Source: Lentibacillus persicus (GTDB lineage: Bacteria; Bacillota; Bacilli; Bacillales; Amphibacillaceae). From it: a stretch of DNA of 64,000 nt. Below, one piece after another: positions 1 to 8,818 of this stretch (the stretch's first letter is position 1; each line of letters opens with the position of its first letter). The position numbers and the translations under genes are program-made. The notes beneath the pieces were generated by a model that saw only the letters and a program-made list of their open reading frames with translations, had not been told where the DNA came from and did not search any database. The DNA lies in contig NZ_FOMR01000001.1 in the NCBI RefSeq assembly GCF_900112705.1, positions 174,945 through 238,944 on the forward strand. The letters run 5' to 3'.

Positions 1-94
1 AAATCGCGTGAACCCCGGTGGAAATCGCGTGAACCCCGGTGGAAATCGCGTGAACCCCGGTGGAAATCGCGTGAACCCCGGTGGAAATCGCGTG
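1..94. repeat. 21-bp tandem repeat, four full copies plus a partial
   Basis: Four near-identical 21-base units, each beginning AAATCGCGTGAACCCC and ending GGTGG, run from the window edge to about base 84. A fifth, degenerating copy ends in CGTGGTCC just before the ribosome binding site of the first gene. The core GCGTGAA/GCGAAAT word recurs in the intergenic repeats near 5.75 kb and 20.4 kb, so this belongs to a dispersed family. The array continues or begins outside the window. Confidence 0.9.
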
Positions 95-120
95 GTCCCT
101 ATGAAAAGGAGGTGAATGCC

Positions 121-1575
121 ATGCTGAAGCTGGAGAATGTGTCAGGCGGCTATGGCGGCGAGCCGGTTATTCAAGATATCAGTTTTTCAGTTGCTCAGGG
201 AAATTTTTTTGGGATATTGGGACCAAATGGCAGCGGTAAGACGACGCTGTTGAAGATGATCAGCGGTCTGATTCCTAATAGTTCGGGTTCGATCCAACTG
301 AATAATAGAAACATAGACCTTTTTTCCCGGAAGGCATTAGCACAAAAAATGGCTGTTCTTCCCCAGCTCACGGCGCATGCGTTTTCTTATACAGTGAGAG
401 AGACGGTGGCGCTTGGAAGGTATGCACATCACGAAGGTTTTTTTCAGACGTGGACATCTGATGACGAGCGGGTGCTTCAGACGGTGATGGAGCAGACGAA
501 TATTACGGGGTTTCAGCACCAGACGATTCAAGAACTCTCGGGCGGCGAGCAACAGCGTGTGTTTTTGGCACAGGCACTCGCACAGGAACCTGATTTGCTG
601 CTGCTTGATGAACCGACCAACCACTTGGATTTAGCTTATCAGAAAGATTTACTGGATCTGTTGAAAAAAGGAACGAAACACGATGGATTAATCGTTGTGT
701 CGATCTTCCACGATCTGAATCTGGCCAGTCTTTACTGTGATCGGCTGCTGCTGCTTGAAAAAGGGAAAGAGCGCGCGATTCATTCACCTGATGGCGTCCT
801 GAAAGAACATTTGATTCAAGACGTTTACAAAACCAATGTGCGAAAATATCCGCACCCGGTAGTTGCTAAACCACAGATGCACCTGCTGCCGGATGCCCTT
901 GAAATGCATAATAAACCAATAAAAATAGATTCATCGATGCTGAGTGTTAAGACGGACCGAATTGCTTTAACCTCACCCATTCCGCTTAGAACGCTGTCTT
1001 CGGGTGTATGTGGTGCTGGAATCGGCTGGAACAACCAATTTGTCAATCGTCATGTGCCGGATGATTATTATTGTGCCGATCCTGCCGACGAAATGCAGGC
1101 TTATCTTGAAACAAATGGATTTGACGTATCACGCACTGTTGGCATGATGACGGCGGTGGATTTGAAAAACGTTGCCCACAGCCATTCTGAAAACAAAGGT
1201 GTATCCCTTTTTACCGTAGTGACTGCGGGGACAGAGAACGCGACAGACAGCGCCCGACCTGTTGCTCAAACGCTTGCGCAAGGGACGATCAATATTTGGT
1301 TGTTTGTCAATGGCTGCTTAACTGATCAAGCATTTATCCAAGCAATTATGACGGCCACTGAAGCAAAGGCCCAAGCACTAAAGGAGCTTGACATTCATGA
1401 CAAGTGGACGGGGACGATCGCAACAGGCACTTCAACCGACAGTATTTTAGTTGCGGCCACACAACAAGGGCGATCGGTACCATATGCCGGAGCCGCAACG
1501 GAACTGGGTCAACTGATCGGGCAAAGTGTTTTTACTGAAACGAAAAAAGCCATTATAAATGATCAAGGGAAATAA
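121..1575 (+). CDS. Cobalamin/cobinamide ABC transporter ATPase fused to CbiZ amidohydrolase
   Basis: Two-domain protein of 484 residues. The first ~245 residues are an ABC ATPase of the BtuD/FecE type: Walker A GPNGSGKT near residues 34-41, signature LSGGEQQR, Walker B ending LLLDEPTNHLD. The last ~225 residues are a CbiZ-type adenosylcobinamide amidohydrolase, which removes the aminopropanol side chain so that the corrinoid can re-enter synthesis as adenosylcobyric acid. The transporter substrate-binding protein and permease should lie upstream, outside the window. The ATG at 121 is chosen because AAAGGAGGTG sits 7-8 bases before it; an in-frame GTG at 112 would overlap that site. The fusion couples corrinoid import to remodelling and fits the salvage genes that follow. 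Confidence 0.9.
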   Translation: MLKLENVSGGYGGEPVIQDISFSVAQGNFFGILGPNGSGKTTLLKMISGLIPNSSGSIQLNNRNIDLFSRKALAQKMAVLPQLTAHAFSYTVRETVALGRYAHHEGFFQTWTSDDERVLQTVMEQTNITGFQHQTIQELSGGEQQRVFLAQALAQEPDLLLLDEPTNHLDLAYQKDLLDLLKKGTKHDGLIVVSIFHDLNLASLYCDRLLLLEKGKERAIHSPDGVLKEHLIQDVYKTNVRKYPHPVVAKPQMHLLPDALEMHNKPIKIDSSMLSVKTDRIALTSPIPLRTLSSGVCGAGIGWNNQFVNRHVPDDYYCADPADEMQAYLETNGFDVSRTVGMMTAVDLKNVAHSHSENKGVSLFTVVTAGTENATDSARPVAQTLAQGTINIWLFVNGCLTDQAFIQAIMTATEAKAQALKELDIHDKWTGTIATGTSTDSILVAATQQGRSVPYAGAATELGQLIGQSVFTETKKAIINDQGK

Positions 1576-1645
1576 CGATGCTCATCCAACCGGACGGCAC
1601 GGCTTCGTGCAGACATCAATAAGTTTTAATGGAGGCATTAGCTGA

Positions 1646-2206
1646 ATGGAAACAGAACAATTGATATTCATTTCAGGCGGAGTTCGAAGCGGGAAAAGCA
1701 GCTTTGCCGAAACAATGGCAGCTGATTTAAGCAAAAAGCAGGGAACGATTTTGCATTATATCGCATGTGGCGTAGCGTCTGATGAAGAAATGGCTGCCCG
1801 GATTACGCGCCACCGTAAAGATCGGGAAAACGCATCAGTTGACTGGTCGACATGGGAATGCCCGGATCATTTACAGCGCATCGCCAATCATTTTTCAAAA
1901 CACGATATCCTCGTTCTTGATTGTGTCACAACCCTATTAAACAATTATTTATTTGACGGTAATATGTCAGATCCTGAACATGTCATAAATGTCATATTAA
2001 CCGATTTGATCAGTCTGAGGGAAACATCTGCCACGTTAATTGTCGTATCCAACGAAGTGACGCAAGGGGTTCCCTTTGAGCAGCCCTCCATAAGAAATTA
2101 TCAATACATACTCGGAAATGCGCATCAACATATCGTTGACCAAGCAGATACCGCTTATTTAGTCGAAAACGGGATGCCGATTTGCAAGAAAGGAGCAGTG
2201 CCATGA
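1646..2206 (+). CDS. cobU: Adenosylcobinamide kinase / adenosylcobinamide-phosphate guanylyltransferase
   Basis: 186 residues, the usual CobU/CobP length. The P-loop GGVRSGKS lies at residues 11-18, followed by the RHRKDR segment around residue 55 expected for the guanylylated region. The enzyme phosphorylates adenosylcobinamide and transfers GMP to give AdoCbi-GDP, the substrate of CobS. The ATG is preceded by TGGAGG at a good distance. The stop overlaps the next start as ATGA, implying translational coupling with the cobQ remnant. About 70 bases separate it from the BtuD-CbiZ gene, so one operon is likely. Confidence 0.92.
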   Translation: METEQLIFISGGVRSGKSSFAETMAADLSKKQGTILHYIACGVASDEEMAARITRHRKDRENASVDWSTWECPDHLQRIANHFSKHDILVLDCVTTLLNNYLFDGNMSDPEHVINVILTDLISLRETSATLIVVSNEVTQGVPFEQPSIRNYQYILGNAHQHIVDQADTAYLVENGMPICKKGAVP

Positions 2207-3048
2207 AAGGGGTTATGATTCAAGGAACAGCTTCCAATGTTGGTAAAAGTCTAATCACAACTGCTCTGTGCCGGTTGTTTTCTGAAAAAGGATATGCCGC
2301 TGCACCATTCAAAGCACAGAACATGTCCAACCGTACGATTCAGACGGAAGATGGAAAAGAGATGAGTGTAGCGCAGGCTCAGCAGGCTGAAGCGGCAGGT
2401 CTTTCGCCACGTGCATATATGAATCCCGTTGTGTTAAAACCTTCTGCCAATCACCAGACAGAAGTGATTTTTATGGGCGAGGGAATCAACGCAATCGACG
2501 GCAATAATTATCAAATGACCTATTACAATGACGCCAAACAAACGATTCAATCAGCTCTGGAACAGTTAGACCGGAAGCATGATCTCATTTTTGCGGAAGG
2601 TGCAGGCAGTCCGGTGGAGATGAACCTGAAGGCGCATGATTTGGCCAATATGGCTGTTGCCGAGATGGCGGACGTTCCGGTCGTTCTGGTCACTGACATT
2701 GACAGAGGCGGTGCTTTTGCGAGTGTTGCCGGAACATTGGCATTGCTCGCTGAGGAAGAGCGCAATCGGGTGAAGGGGCTCGTCATTAACAAATTTCATG
2801 GCGATGTCACTTCGTTTGCCTCAGGCAGCGAGTGGCTAGAGGCCTATACCGGGATCCCCGTTTTGGGCGTAATACCGCATATTGAGCATGACCTTGCTGA
2901 AGAGGACGGGTTCAGAACACAGGAGCCGTCGACTGACAGCGCCAGGGAAAAAGAATCAACCTATGACAGACTGGCACGGCATGTGGAGCATTATGTGGAC
3001 TGTCAAAAGCTGACAGCCATTGTGTTTGGTGAATCACATGTTCACTAG
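2203..3048 (+). CDS. cobQ: C-terminally truncated cobyric acid synthase (glutaminase half missing)
   Basis: 281 residues where CobQ/CbiP is normally about 490-510. The N-terminal ATP-dependent amidoligase half is intact: GTASNVGKS P-loop at the start, FKAQNMSN, the AEGAGSPVEMNL segment and DIDRGGAFAS. The text then reaches the linker (YDRLARHVEHYVD) and stops after about 20 more residues, so the whole GATase_3 domain with its catalytic Cys is absent. Without it the protein could at best use free ammonia. The last residues read straight into the start of cobS, which suggests an internal deletion that also removed genes often found here (cbiB, cobD). It could be a decaying gene or an ammonia-dependent or partner-fed enzyme. 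Confidence 0.85.
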   Translation: MKGVMIQGTASNVGKSLITTALCRLFSEKGYAAAPFKAQNMSNRTIQTEDGKEMSVAQAQQAEAAGLSPRAYMNPVVLKPSANHQTEVIFMGEGINAIDGNNYQMTYYNDAKQTIQSALEQLDRKHDLIFAEGAGSPVEMNLKAHDLANMAVAEMADVPVVLVTDIDRGGAFASVAGTLALLAEEERNRVKGLVINKFHGDVTSFASGSEWLEAYTGIPVLGVIPHIEHDLAEEDGFRTQEPSTDSAREKESTYDRLARHVEHYVDCQKLTAIVFGESHVH

Positions 3049-3844
3049 TTTACGCGGCATTTTAACAGGCATGGGCATTAACCTGCAGCTGTTTACCATT
3101 ATCCCCATTAATAGGGGGCTTCCGATGAACCAATCCAGCTTGTCATATGTATTAAAGACATTTCCGCTGCTCGGATTGCTTCAAGGCGTCATCTATGCAT
3201 CCGTTTTATTTTTACTGCTGTCCTATACACCATTTTCGCAAGTTTCAATAGCCATGGGTTTATGGCTTGTCTTGATTGTGCTGTCAGGAGGGATTCACCT
3301 GGACGGTTTGATTGATACAAGTGATGCGTATTTTTCGTACCGGGAGCCGGAAAAGCGGCTTGAAGTGATGGAAGATCCGCGTGTCGGCGCGTTTGGCGTA
3401 CTGTCTGTTGTCGTCTTCCTTGCCGGGCGTTTTGTCGTTTTTTATGAATTGGCCACCATGACAAATGATTGGACCTATCTATTGATGGTGACCGTTCCGT
3501 TTCTGGGGAAAATGCTGATGGGTGTTTATCTGCAGATGCTTCCGGCAGCCCGGGCCAGCGGTATGGCTCACTTTTTTAAACAAGGTTCAAGCAGAATAAA
3601 CTGGTTGATTTACAGTTGTTATTTAATTGTCATTGGTTTATTGATCGGCGTTTTAAACATTGAATTGTTGGCGGGCTATTTTATACTGGTCAGCTCTACA
3701 GCCGTTGTGGGTTATATCATCACCGGAAAAATCACGAAACATTTCGGTGGCATATCGGGTGATACACTTGGCGCGAGTTCAGAAGGATTGGAATTGGTGT
3801 TATGGATTGTCATGTGGCAGTTACACTCCTTTGCTATGGTGTAA
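3038..3844 (+). CDS. cobS: Adenosylcobinamide-GDP ribazoletransferase (cobalamin synthase)
   Basis: 268 residues with at least six hydrophobic segments, the expected CobS size. The conserved acidic motif GGIHLDGLIDTSDA lies near residues 87-100, and the loop YREPEKRLEVMEDPRVGAFG follows; both are hallmarks of the membrane enzyme that joins AdoCbi-GDP to alpha-ribazole or its phosphate. The ATG at 3038 overlaps the end of the cobQ remnant by 11 bases; the site upstream is only a weak GGTGA, so translation probably depends on coupling. The C-terminus GDTLGASSEGLELV is typical. Confidence 0.92.
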   Translation: MFTSLRGILTGMGINLQLFTIIPINRGLPMNQSSLSYVLKTFPLLGLLQGVIYASVLFLLLSYTPFSQVSIAMGLWLVLIVLSGGIHLDGLIDTSDAYFSYREPEKRLEVMEDPRVGAFGVLSVVVFLAGRFVVFYELATMTNDWTYLLMVTVPFLGKMLMGVYLQMLPAARASGMAHFFKQGSSRINWLIYSCYLIVIGLLIGVLNIELLAGYFILVSSTAVVGYIITGKITKHFGGISGDTLGASSEGLELVLWIVMWQLHSFAMV

Positions 3845-3929
3845 CAAGGGGAATATGCAGGGGGGGAGCGACCCGCCGATTTGATGCGAAACTTTTTTGA
3901 AGTTACAGTGATTGGAAGGAGGGTGGCCG

Positions 3930-4376
3930 GTGCACTTCATTACGGGCGGTGCCTTCAATGGCAAACGAAAATGGGTGAAAAATCACTACGCTCAGGAACA
4001 TTGTTTATGGTTGAGTGCCTATGACGGCAATACGCTAAAGAAACAGTGCAATGAAGCGTTGCCGGAAGTTGTGGTGCTGGAAGGCCTGGAAGAATGGGTA
4101 AATATTCAAATTGATCCCGCCATTTTGCCCGATAAACAATGCCGGGAGATGATGCAGGAAATCGAACCCTGGCTGGCATGGGAAAAAGCTGACAGCCGAC
4201 GTAGATTGGTTATCATCGGCACGGATATTTCCAAAGGGATTGTGCCGGCAAATAAGGAAGAGCGGATGTGGCGGGATATGACCGGGTGGCTGTACCAGCG
4301 TCTGGCGGCCAAAGCCGAACGGGTTGATCTCATCTGGTATGGCATCGAACAAACAATAAAAAGGGAGAGATTTTAA
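3930..4376 (+). CDS. CobU-like P-loop protein, second copy in the operon
   Basis: 148 residues starting at GTG 3930, chosen because AAGGAGGG ends six bases before it. It opens with a CobU-like nucleotide-binding stretch, HFITGGAFNGKRKWV, where the standard GGxRSGKS loop is changed. The middle and end keep a CobU-like layout (VVLEGLEEWV, RRLVIIGTDISKGIVP, WLYQRLAAKAERVDLIWYG), the latter resembling the NEVGxGIVP and adjacent motifs of CobU. Similar short proteins sit in other Bacillaceae cobalamin operons. The altered loop makes kinase activity uncertain; it may be a specialised or regulatory CobU paralogue. The next gene starts immediately after its stop codon. Confidence 0.65.
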   Translation: MHFITGGAFNGKRKWVKNHYAQEHCLWLSAYDGNTLKKQCNEALPEVVVLEGLEEWVNIQIDPAILPDKQCREMMQEIEPWLAWEKADSRRRLVIIGTDISKGIVPANKEERMWRDMTGWLYQRLAAKAERVDLIWYGIEQTIKRERF

Positions 4377-4964
4377 ATGCGACTTTATACAAAATCTGGT
4401 GACAAAGGACAAACAAGTGTTATTGGCGGACGATTGGACAAGGACGATATCCGCGTTGAAGCATACGGAACCATCGATGAGGTGAATTCATTTGTCGGAA
4501 AGGCGATTGCAGAATTGGATACCGCTATTTTCCCGGATATTGTGGCCGACCTGGAAAAGATCCAGCATGAGTTGTTTGACTGCGGCTCCGAATTATCGAA
4601 TATTAAAGCAGAACGCGAACATAAATTGTCTGAGGAACCGATCACTTATCTGGAAAATAAAATGGACGAATTGATCGATGAAGCGCCCGAATTGGAACGA
4701 TTTATATTGCCGGGCGGTTCAGATGCCTCGTCGTCGATTCACATTGCCCGAACGGTTGCACGCAGGGCTGAGCGAATGATTGTGTCACTCATGAAAGCAG
4801 AAGATGATATCTCACCTGTTCCATTGAAATATGTGAACCGTCTGTCGGACTACTTTTTCGCAGCTGCACGTGTTATTAATGCCAGGCTGGGAGTACCGGA
4901 TGTCGAGTATGCCCGCAGTGCAAAAGTTTTCCGCGGATCAAATAAGAAGCGAAGAGATTCATAA
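4377..4964 (+). CDS. yvqK: PduO-type ATP:cob(I)alamin adenosyltransferase
   Basis: 195 residues. The N-terminal TKSGDKGQTSVIGGRLDKDD segment and the later RRAERMIVSL and YVNRLSDYFFAAAR motifs are diagnostic of the PduO/MMAB trimeric adenosyltransferase, which adds the 5-deoxyadenosyl group to cob(I)alamin or cobinamide. GGGAGAG precedes the ATG at normal distance. Its place after the CobU-like gene supports an assembly line in which imported corrinoids are adenosylated before CobU and CobS act. Confidence 0.95.
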   Translation: MRLYTKSGDKGQTSVIGGRLDKDDIRVEAYGTIDEVNSFVGKAIAELDTAIFPDIVADLEKIQHELFDCGSELSNIKAEREHKLSEEPITYLENKMDELIDEAPELERFILPGGSDASSSIHIARTVARRAERMIVSLMKAEDDISPVPLKYVNRLSDYFFAAARVINARLGVPDVEYARSAKVFRGSNKKRRDS

Positions 4965-4978
4965 AAGGAGCTCGATTT

Positions 4979-5689
4979 GTGATGAGCAACGTGGTTGTGG
5001 TGCCGTTGACGGTTGAGCAAGAACTTGTCATTGCATCGGATAACAGTGGGGCAATTGGTGAAAAGCCAGATGATGCAGTGAGGACATCCAATAGCGTTGT
5101 CGGCCGTTTTGCCTGCCGTGTTGCTGCAATGGAATGTTTAGCTGCCGGCGGTGACATTCAAACGGTCGTGATACATAATTTTACGAGTGACGAAGCTTGG
5201 CCGGCGTATAAATATGGGGTGGCAGCGGTATTGAACGAACTGGGGTCAGAGCGGATTCCGATGACCGGCAGCAGCGAGAGCAATTTTGCCGGGTTGCAAT
5301 CCGGATTCGGGCTGACGATCATTGGGACGCGCCCGATCGGGAAAACGAGCCGTCTATCAGGCCGGGAAGCATTTGCGGTTATCGGGAAGCCACTGGTTGG
5401 TAAAGAAGTGCTTGAACAGTATGATGACGTTGCACCACTTTGGTTATTTCAGCATCTGTGCCGGCTGGAGTCGGTGAAAGCAGTTCTTCCAGTTGGTTCA
5501 AAAGGGATTGCTGAAAAGTGGAGGGGCTGGACACACCGGTCAAATAAGCTGGAATGCGTGCTCAATTTAGAAAAATCCGCCGGTCCGGCCACCTGTTTTT
5601 TGATTGCTTTTGATAAAGATGATGAGCCGAACATAAGTAGCATAGCCGGTCGTTATTTCCATAGACTGTTAGCTGTTGAGAGTGAATAG
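4979..5689 (+). CDS. PurM/AIR-synthase-like protein, candidate alpha-ribazole kinase (CblS)
   Basis: 236 residues with features of the PurM/AIR synthase fold: an N-terminal ASDNSGAIGEKPDD stretch resembling the DNxG metal/ATP motif, then AAMECLAAGGDIQTVVIHNF and GSSESNFAGLQSGFGLTIIGT. In Firmicutes that import alpha-ribazole, a kinase of this superfamily (CblS) makes alpha-ribazole phosphate for CobS; its position at the end of a cobalamin operon fits that role. I assign CblS by context and fold, not by clear recognition. The partner transporter CblT is not in this window. GTG 4979 follows AAAGGAG; ATG 4982 is an alternative start. Confidence 0.55.
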   Translation: MMSNVVVVPLTVEQELVIASDNSGAIGEKPDDAVRTSNSVVGRFACRVAAMECLAAGGDIQTVVIHNFTSDEAWPAYKYGVAAVLNELGSERIPMTGSSESNFAGLQSGFGLTIIGTRPIGKTSRLSGREAFAVIGKPLVGKEVLEQYDDVAPLWLFQHLCRLESVKAVLPVGSKGIAEKWRGWTHRSNKLECVLNLEKSAGPATCFLIAFDKDDEPNISSIAGRYFHRLLAVESE

Positions 5690-5734
5690 TGAACCTAATG
5701 GGGTTATCACGCGAAATTTGATGGGTCCAACCGA

Positions 5735-5823
5735 AATTGGGGCAGAACGACGCGAAATTCGGCGAAGACCAATCGATATCCAGCGAAGACTACGCGAAAT
5801 CCGCCCCACACCACGCGAACTAG
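5735..5823. repeat. Degenerate GCGAAAT-type intergenic repeat
   Basis: About five decayed units built on ACGCGAAATTCGGC / ATCGATATCCAGCGAAGAC, spaced 16-24 bases apart. They share words with the array at the window start and with the larger array near 20.4 kb. The stretch lies between the cobalamin operon and ung and has no reading frame of its own. Confidence 0.7.
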
Positions 5824-5933
5824 ACTAAAAGCCAGGCGTTTCCACCTCTCTGAACCACACGTCCCATTTTCAGTTTACTGATAGCGTGATATGATATATT
5901 AAAGATATTGATTTGTTGTTGGGAGCTGAAATT

Positions 5934-6605
5934 GTGGCTGTATTAACGAATGACTGGGCGCCGGTTGTGGGGGACGAATTTGAAAAAGACTATTATCAGG
6001 AGCTGCGATCATTTTTAAAGCAGGAATACACCCGTACAACCGTTTATCCGGATATGCATGATATTTATAACGCCCTGCACTATACAACTTATGAAAATAC
6101 GAAAGTGGTCATCCTTGGACAGGACCCGTATCATGGGCCGAATCAGGCGCACGGCTTGAGTTTTTCCGTGCAGCCGCACGTTGCCATTCCGCCGTCATTG
6201 AAAAATATTTATAAAGAATTGTATGATGATCTCGGAATTGAAAGTCCAAATCATGGTAACTTGACCGATTGGGCCAAGCAAGGTGTGCTTCTGTTGAACA
6301 CCGTATTGACGGTACGGGCGGGAAAGCCGGCCTCACACCGAGGTAAAGGATGGGAACATTTTACAAATGAAGTCATCCGGCAAGTAAATGCCAAGCAGGA
6401 CCCGGTCGTGTTTATGCTTTGGGGCCGGCATGCACAAGCGAAAGAAGCCCTCATTACCGGTGCACATCATCTCATTATAAAATCGCCGCACCCGAGCCCT
6501 TTTTCTGCGCATAAAGGGTTCTTTGGCAGCAAACCGTTCTCACGTGCGAATGACTTTTTAAAGCAATCAGGCCGGGAGGAAATTAACTGGAAACTGCGAT
6601 CCTGA
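5934..6605 (+). CDS. ung: Uracil-DNA glycosylase, family 1
   Basis: 223 residues, normal for Ung. The water-activating motif [16 protein letters not shown] lies near residues 60-75, the DNA-clamping loop [14 protein letters not shown] near residues 180-193, and [17 protein letters not shown] is the central uracil-pocket segment. It removes uracil from DNA to begin base excision repair. GTG 5934 is preferred: GGGAG lies eight bases upstream and the protein then begins like other Bacillus Ung proteins; a TTG at 5913 is an in-frame alternative. Confidence 0.96.
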   Translation: MAVLTNDWAPVVGDEFEKDYYQELRSFLKQEYTRTTVYPDMHDIYNALHYTTYENTKVVILGQDPYHGPNQAHGLSFSVQPHVAIPPSLKNIYKELYDDLGIESPNHGNLTDWAKQGVLLLNTVLTVRAGKPASHRGKGWEHFTNEVIRQVNAKQDPVVFMLWGRHAQAKEALITGAHHLIIKSPHPSPFSAHKGFFGSKPFSRANDFLKQSGREEINWKLRS

Positions 6606-6716
6606 TGCCATGTGCCGGAACCAACTATTGGCAGTTTGGAATACAAGCGAAAAGGGAATTGATGGCTGACAATTCATTAATCGAGATACTTTCGTTGACT
6701 TGGAAAGGGGATTCGT

Positions 6717-7382
6717 ATGAACACACGGTCTGATATGCGTAAAAATAAACGGAATAAGCATTTTATACTCAATACGCTGATCGGTATTGTCTTTATTCTG
6801 ATACTTGTCGTCGGCGGCAATATCCTTTTTGGCGGCAGCGATACAGCCGAAGATGAACAAGGCAGCGCACCTAATGAAGGCGGGTCAAATGGCGATGATG
6901 AAGACGTCGAAATCACTGAAAATGAAGATGCCGACCAAAATGAATCAGGCAACTCAGGTGAGGGATCAAACTCAGAACAGGAAGAAAATGACAATGAACA
7001 AAGTGGCAATAATGATGAAAACAACAGCGATAGCGAAAACGACGGACAAGAAGATAATGATTCACAGCAGGAAGAGCAGGACGAAAACGGCGTTAATTCA
7101 GACCAGATAGGCGAACCGATTGGCACGTCCCAGACTGGAGAACATACATCCAGCTATGAAGAAGGGTCTGTCGACTGGAATGAAAAAGTGAAAGCCATTC
7201 AAATGGCAACAGGTGTGGGCGAGGGCATGACGCTCTGGCGCCTGGAAAGCGGGGGAGGCCCCCAGCAATCAGTCGGTAAAGTTAGTCCTGAAGGCGTCCA
7301 GGATTGGATGTATGTCGTAGACCTCCAGTGGGTCGACCAACAGGGCTGGAAAGTGACAAATGTCGATCGTCAAAACCGATAA
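6717..7382 (+). CDS. yrrS: YrrS-like (DUF1510) membrane-anchored protein
   Basis: 221 residues in three parts. A basic N-terminus and one transmembrane helix (about residues 13-36) come first. An extreme low-complexity Asp/Glu/Asn/Ser/Gln linker (about 40-130) follows, then a conserved C-terminal domain with WNEKVKAIQMATG and WMYVVDLQW. The order matches B. subtilis YrrS, which is usually found next to a penicillin-binding protein gene; no such neighbour occurs here. The orientation predicts an extracytoplasmic C-terminal domain held away from the membrane by the acidic spacer. Function is unknown in detail. A clear terminator follows. Confidence 0.8.
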   Translation: MNTRSDMRKNKRNKHFILNTLIGIVFILILVVGGNILFGGSDTAEDEQGSAPNEGGSNGDDEDVEITENEDADQNESGNSGEGSNSEQEENDNEQSGNNDENNSDSENDGQEDNDSQQEEQDENGVNSDQIGEPIGTSQTGEHTSSYEEGSVDWNEKVKAIQMATGVGEGMTLWRLESGGGPQQSVGKVSPEGVQDWMYVVDLQWVDQQGWKVTNVDRQNR

Positions 7383-7389
7383 TAAGTGA

Positions 7390-7429
7390 AGCGTACTGAA
7401 TCGCACAGATTTAGTACGCTATTTTTTTG
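7390..7429 (+). terminator. Rho-independent terminator after yrrS
   Basis: AGCGTACT and AGTACGCT form an eight-base-pair stem around a 15-base loop, followed by ATTTTTTT. Confidence 0.85.
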
Positions 7430-7937
7430 TTTGTGGGGGGACAAGTTGTCAGACACCTTGGCCATAATGCCCCAGCATACAGCGGTTAACATAACTGGAC
7501 CGACACCTGCAAGTCGCGCCATGAAGCTCTTATTGAGAAGTGAGGCTGCAGATGTTGTTCACGTAATAGAAACCTAACTGGCGAAGTAAGTTTTAAAGGC
7601 TGACAACCCTTTTTCAAAAGGTGTAAACGGTAATTCCTTTAATTTCTAAAACTTAAACCATCAGCTTTCATGGAGGCGGTGTAGTTGCTAACACAGTCTT
7701 CAGCGCGTATGAGAATTTTGCATGTTTACACAAAGATATTAACGGGGAAATTTTAATGAATGTATACAGGAGCAGGCATGACAACTAGAAACGTTATGCA
7801 ATTTAAGCTAACACCCGATTTTTAGATTGAAAATAGTAAAAATTGAGATGTTTAATAAACGAAAAACGACAGATGCCGTAAAGGGAAAAACCATATAAGG
7901 CGGCCGGTTATTCCTCAAACGGATAGGAGGCAGCTTA
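7430..7937. other. Intergenic stretch without a convincing gene
   Basis: About 500 bases between the yrrS terminator and the FNT gene. A short open frame ending at 7577 and another broken one around 7670-7785 show no start with a ribosome binding site and no recognisable domain; they may be remnants of lost genes. The only supported signal is AGGAGG at 7925-7930 serving the FNT gene. Confidence 0.5.
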
Positions 7938-8786
7938 ATGAACGACAACGACAATCAGGAACCCAAAGACAACGATACACAAGAAGAAGCTGAGAGACAG
8001 TTTTTTCTTCCGTCACAGGTAATGCAGACATTCGGTGAAAAAGGGAAAGAGCATCTTAATACAAATATGCCGTCCCTGTTCACTTTGTCTCTGGCGGCCG
8101 GCTCATTTATGACATTTGGTGCCGTTTTCTCGGTGCTCCTTTCGCTCGGTGTTGATGCTAAGGGGCTGACCTATCTGCTTGAGGGAGTTGGGTTTGCCAC
8201 AGGCTATCTTATGGTATTCATATCAGGATCAGCTTTGTTTACCGAGGTGAATGTGCTTTTACCAACCTATTATTTGCAGAAATCTTATTGGAAAAAGCAT
8301 AAATTTGTAAAGTTTTGGGCTGTAACCTATATAGGCAACATTGCAGGGGCGTTTTTTGTAGCTTTGTTAATAATCAGTTCGAGCTCCATGACCCCTGAAT
8401 TCTCAAAAGGGCTTGAGACACTTCTTGGCCATAAAATGCAATTTGCTGAGCGTGGCTGGTCAGGCTGGATTCAGGTCGTTCTATCAGGGATAATCGCCAA
8501 TTGGCTCATTGGTATGGCTGCCTTCTTAACAACCTCGGCCAGGGACATGAGCGGGAAAATTATGGGAACAGCGCTGCCTGTTATCCTTTTTGTGGCAGGT
8601 AACTTTCAGCACAGTGCCGCAAATATGGGTTACTTTAGCATGGGCCTCTTCAAAACTGACAACTATGAATGGTACGAATACTTATTCCTTAACCTCGTTC
8701 CGGCGAGTATCGGTAACATTATCGGCGGCGCCATCTTTATTTCCCTGCTTTTCAATTATGCATATCGAAAAGAAATTAAAAATTAG
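7938..8786 (+). CDS. Formate/nitrite transporter (FNT) family channel
   Basis: 282 residues with six hydrophobic segments after a hydrophilic ~45-residue N-terminus. FNT landmarks are present: the first re-entrant loop region (GSALFTEVNVLL), GNIAGAFFVALL in the third helix, IIANWLIGMAAFL, and the conserved AGNFQHSAANMGYFSMGLF with the central FNT histidine. Members conduct formate, nitrite, hydrosulfide, lactate or acetate; nothing here fixes the substrate. It is a single gene with a strong AGGAGG site. Confidence 0.88.
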   Translation: MNDNDNQEPKDNDTQEEAERQFFLPSQVMQTFGEKGKEHLNTNMPSLFTLSLAAGSFMTFGAVFSVLLSLGVDAKGLTYLLEGVGFATGYLMVFISGSALFTEVNVLLPTYYLQKSYWKKHKFVKFWAVTYIGNIAGAFFVALLIISSSSMTPEFSKGLETLLGHKMQFAERGWSGWIQVVLSGIIANWLIGMAAFLTTSARDMSGKIMGTALPVILFVAGNFQHSAANMGYFSMGLFKTDNYEWYEYLFLNLVPASIGNIIGGAIFISLLFNYAYRKEIKN

Positions 8787-8818
8787 AAGGGAAGGCTGAG
8801 ACAAAAGTTTTAAATTCA

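Noticed and set aside
1-120. Cobalamin riboswitch at the operon start
   Set aside because: The visible upstream DNA is tandem repeat; no B12-box is present. Any riboswitch would be upstream of the unseen permease genes.
6805-7110. Alternative-frame gene within the acidic linker of yrrS
   Set aside because: The low-complexity GAT/GAA/AAT codons leave other frames open; the yrrS frame has ribosome site, membrane helix and family domain.
7386-7577. 63-codon open frame after yrrS
   Set aside because: It begins inside the yrrS terminator, so it would lack a transcript start, and has no ribosome site or recognisable motif.
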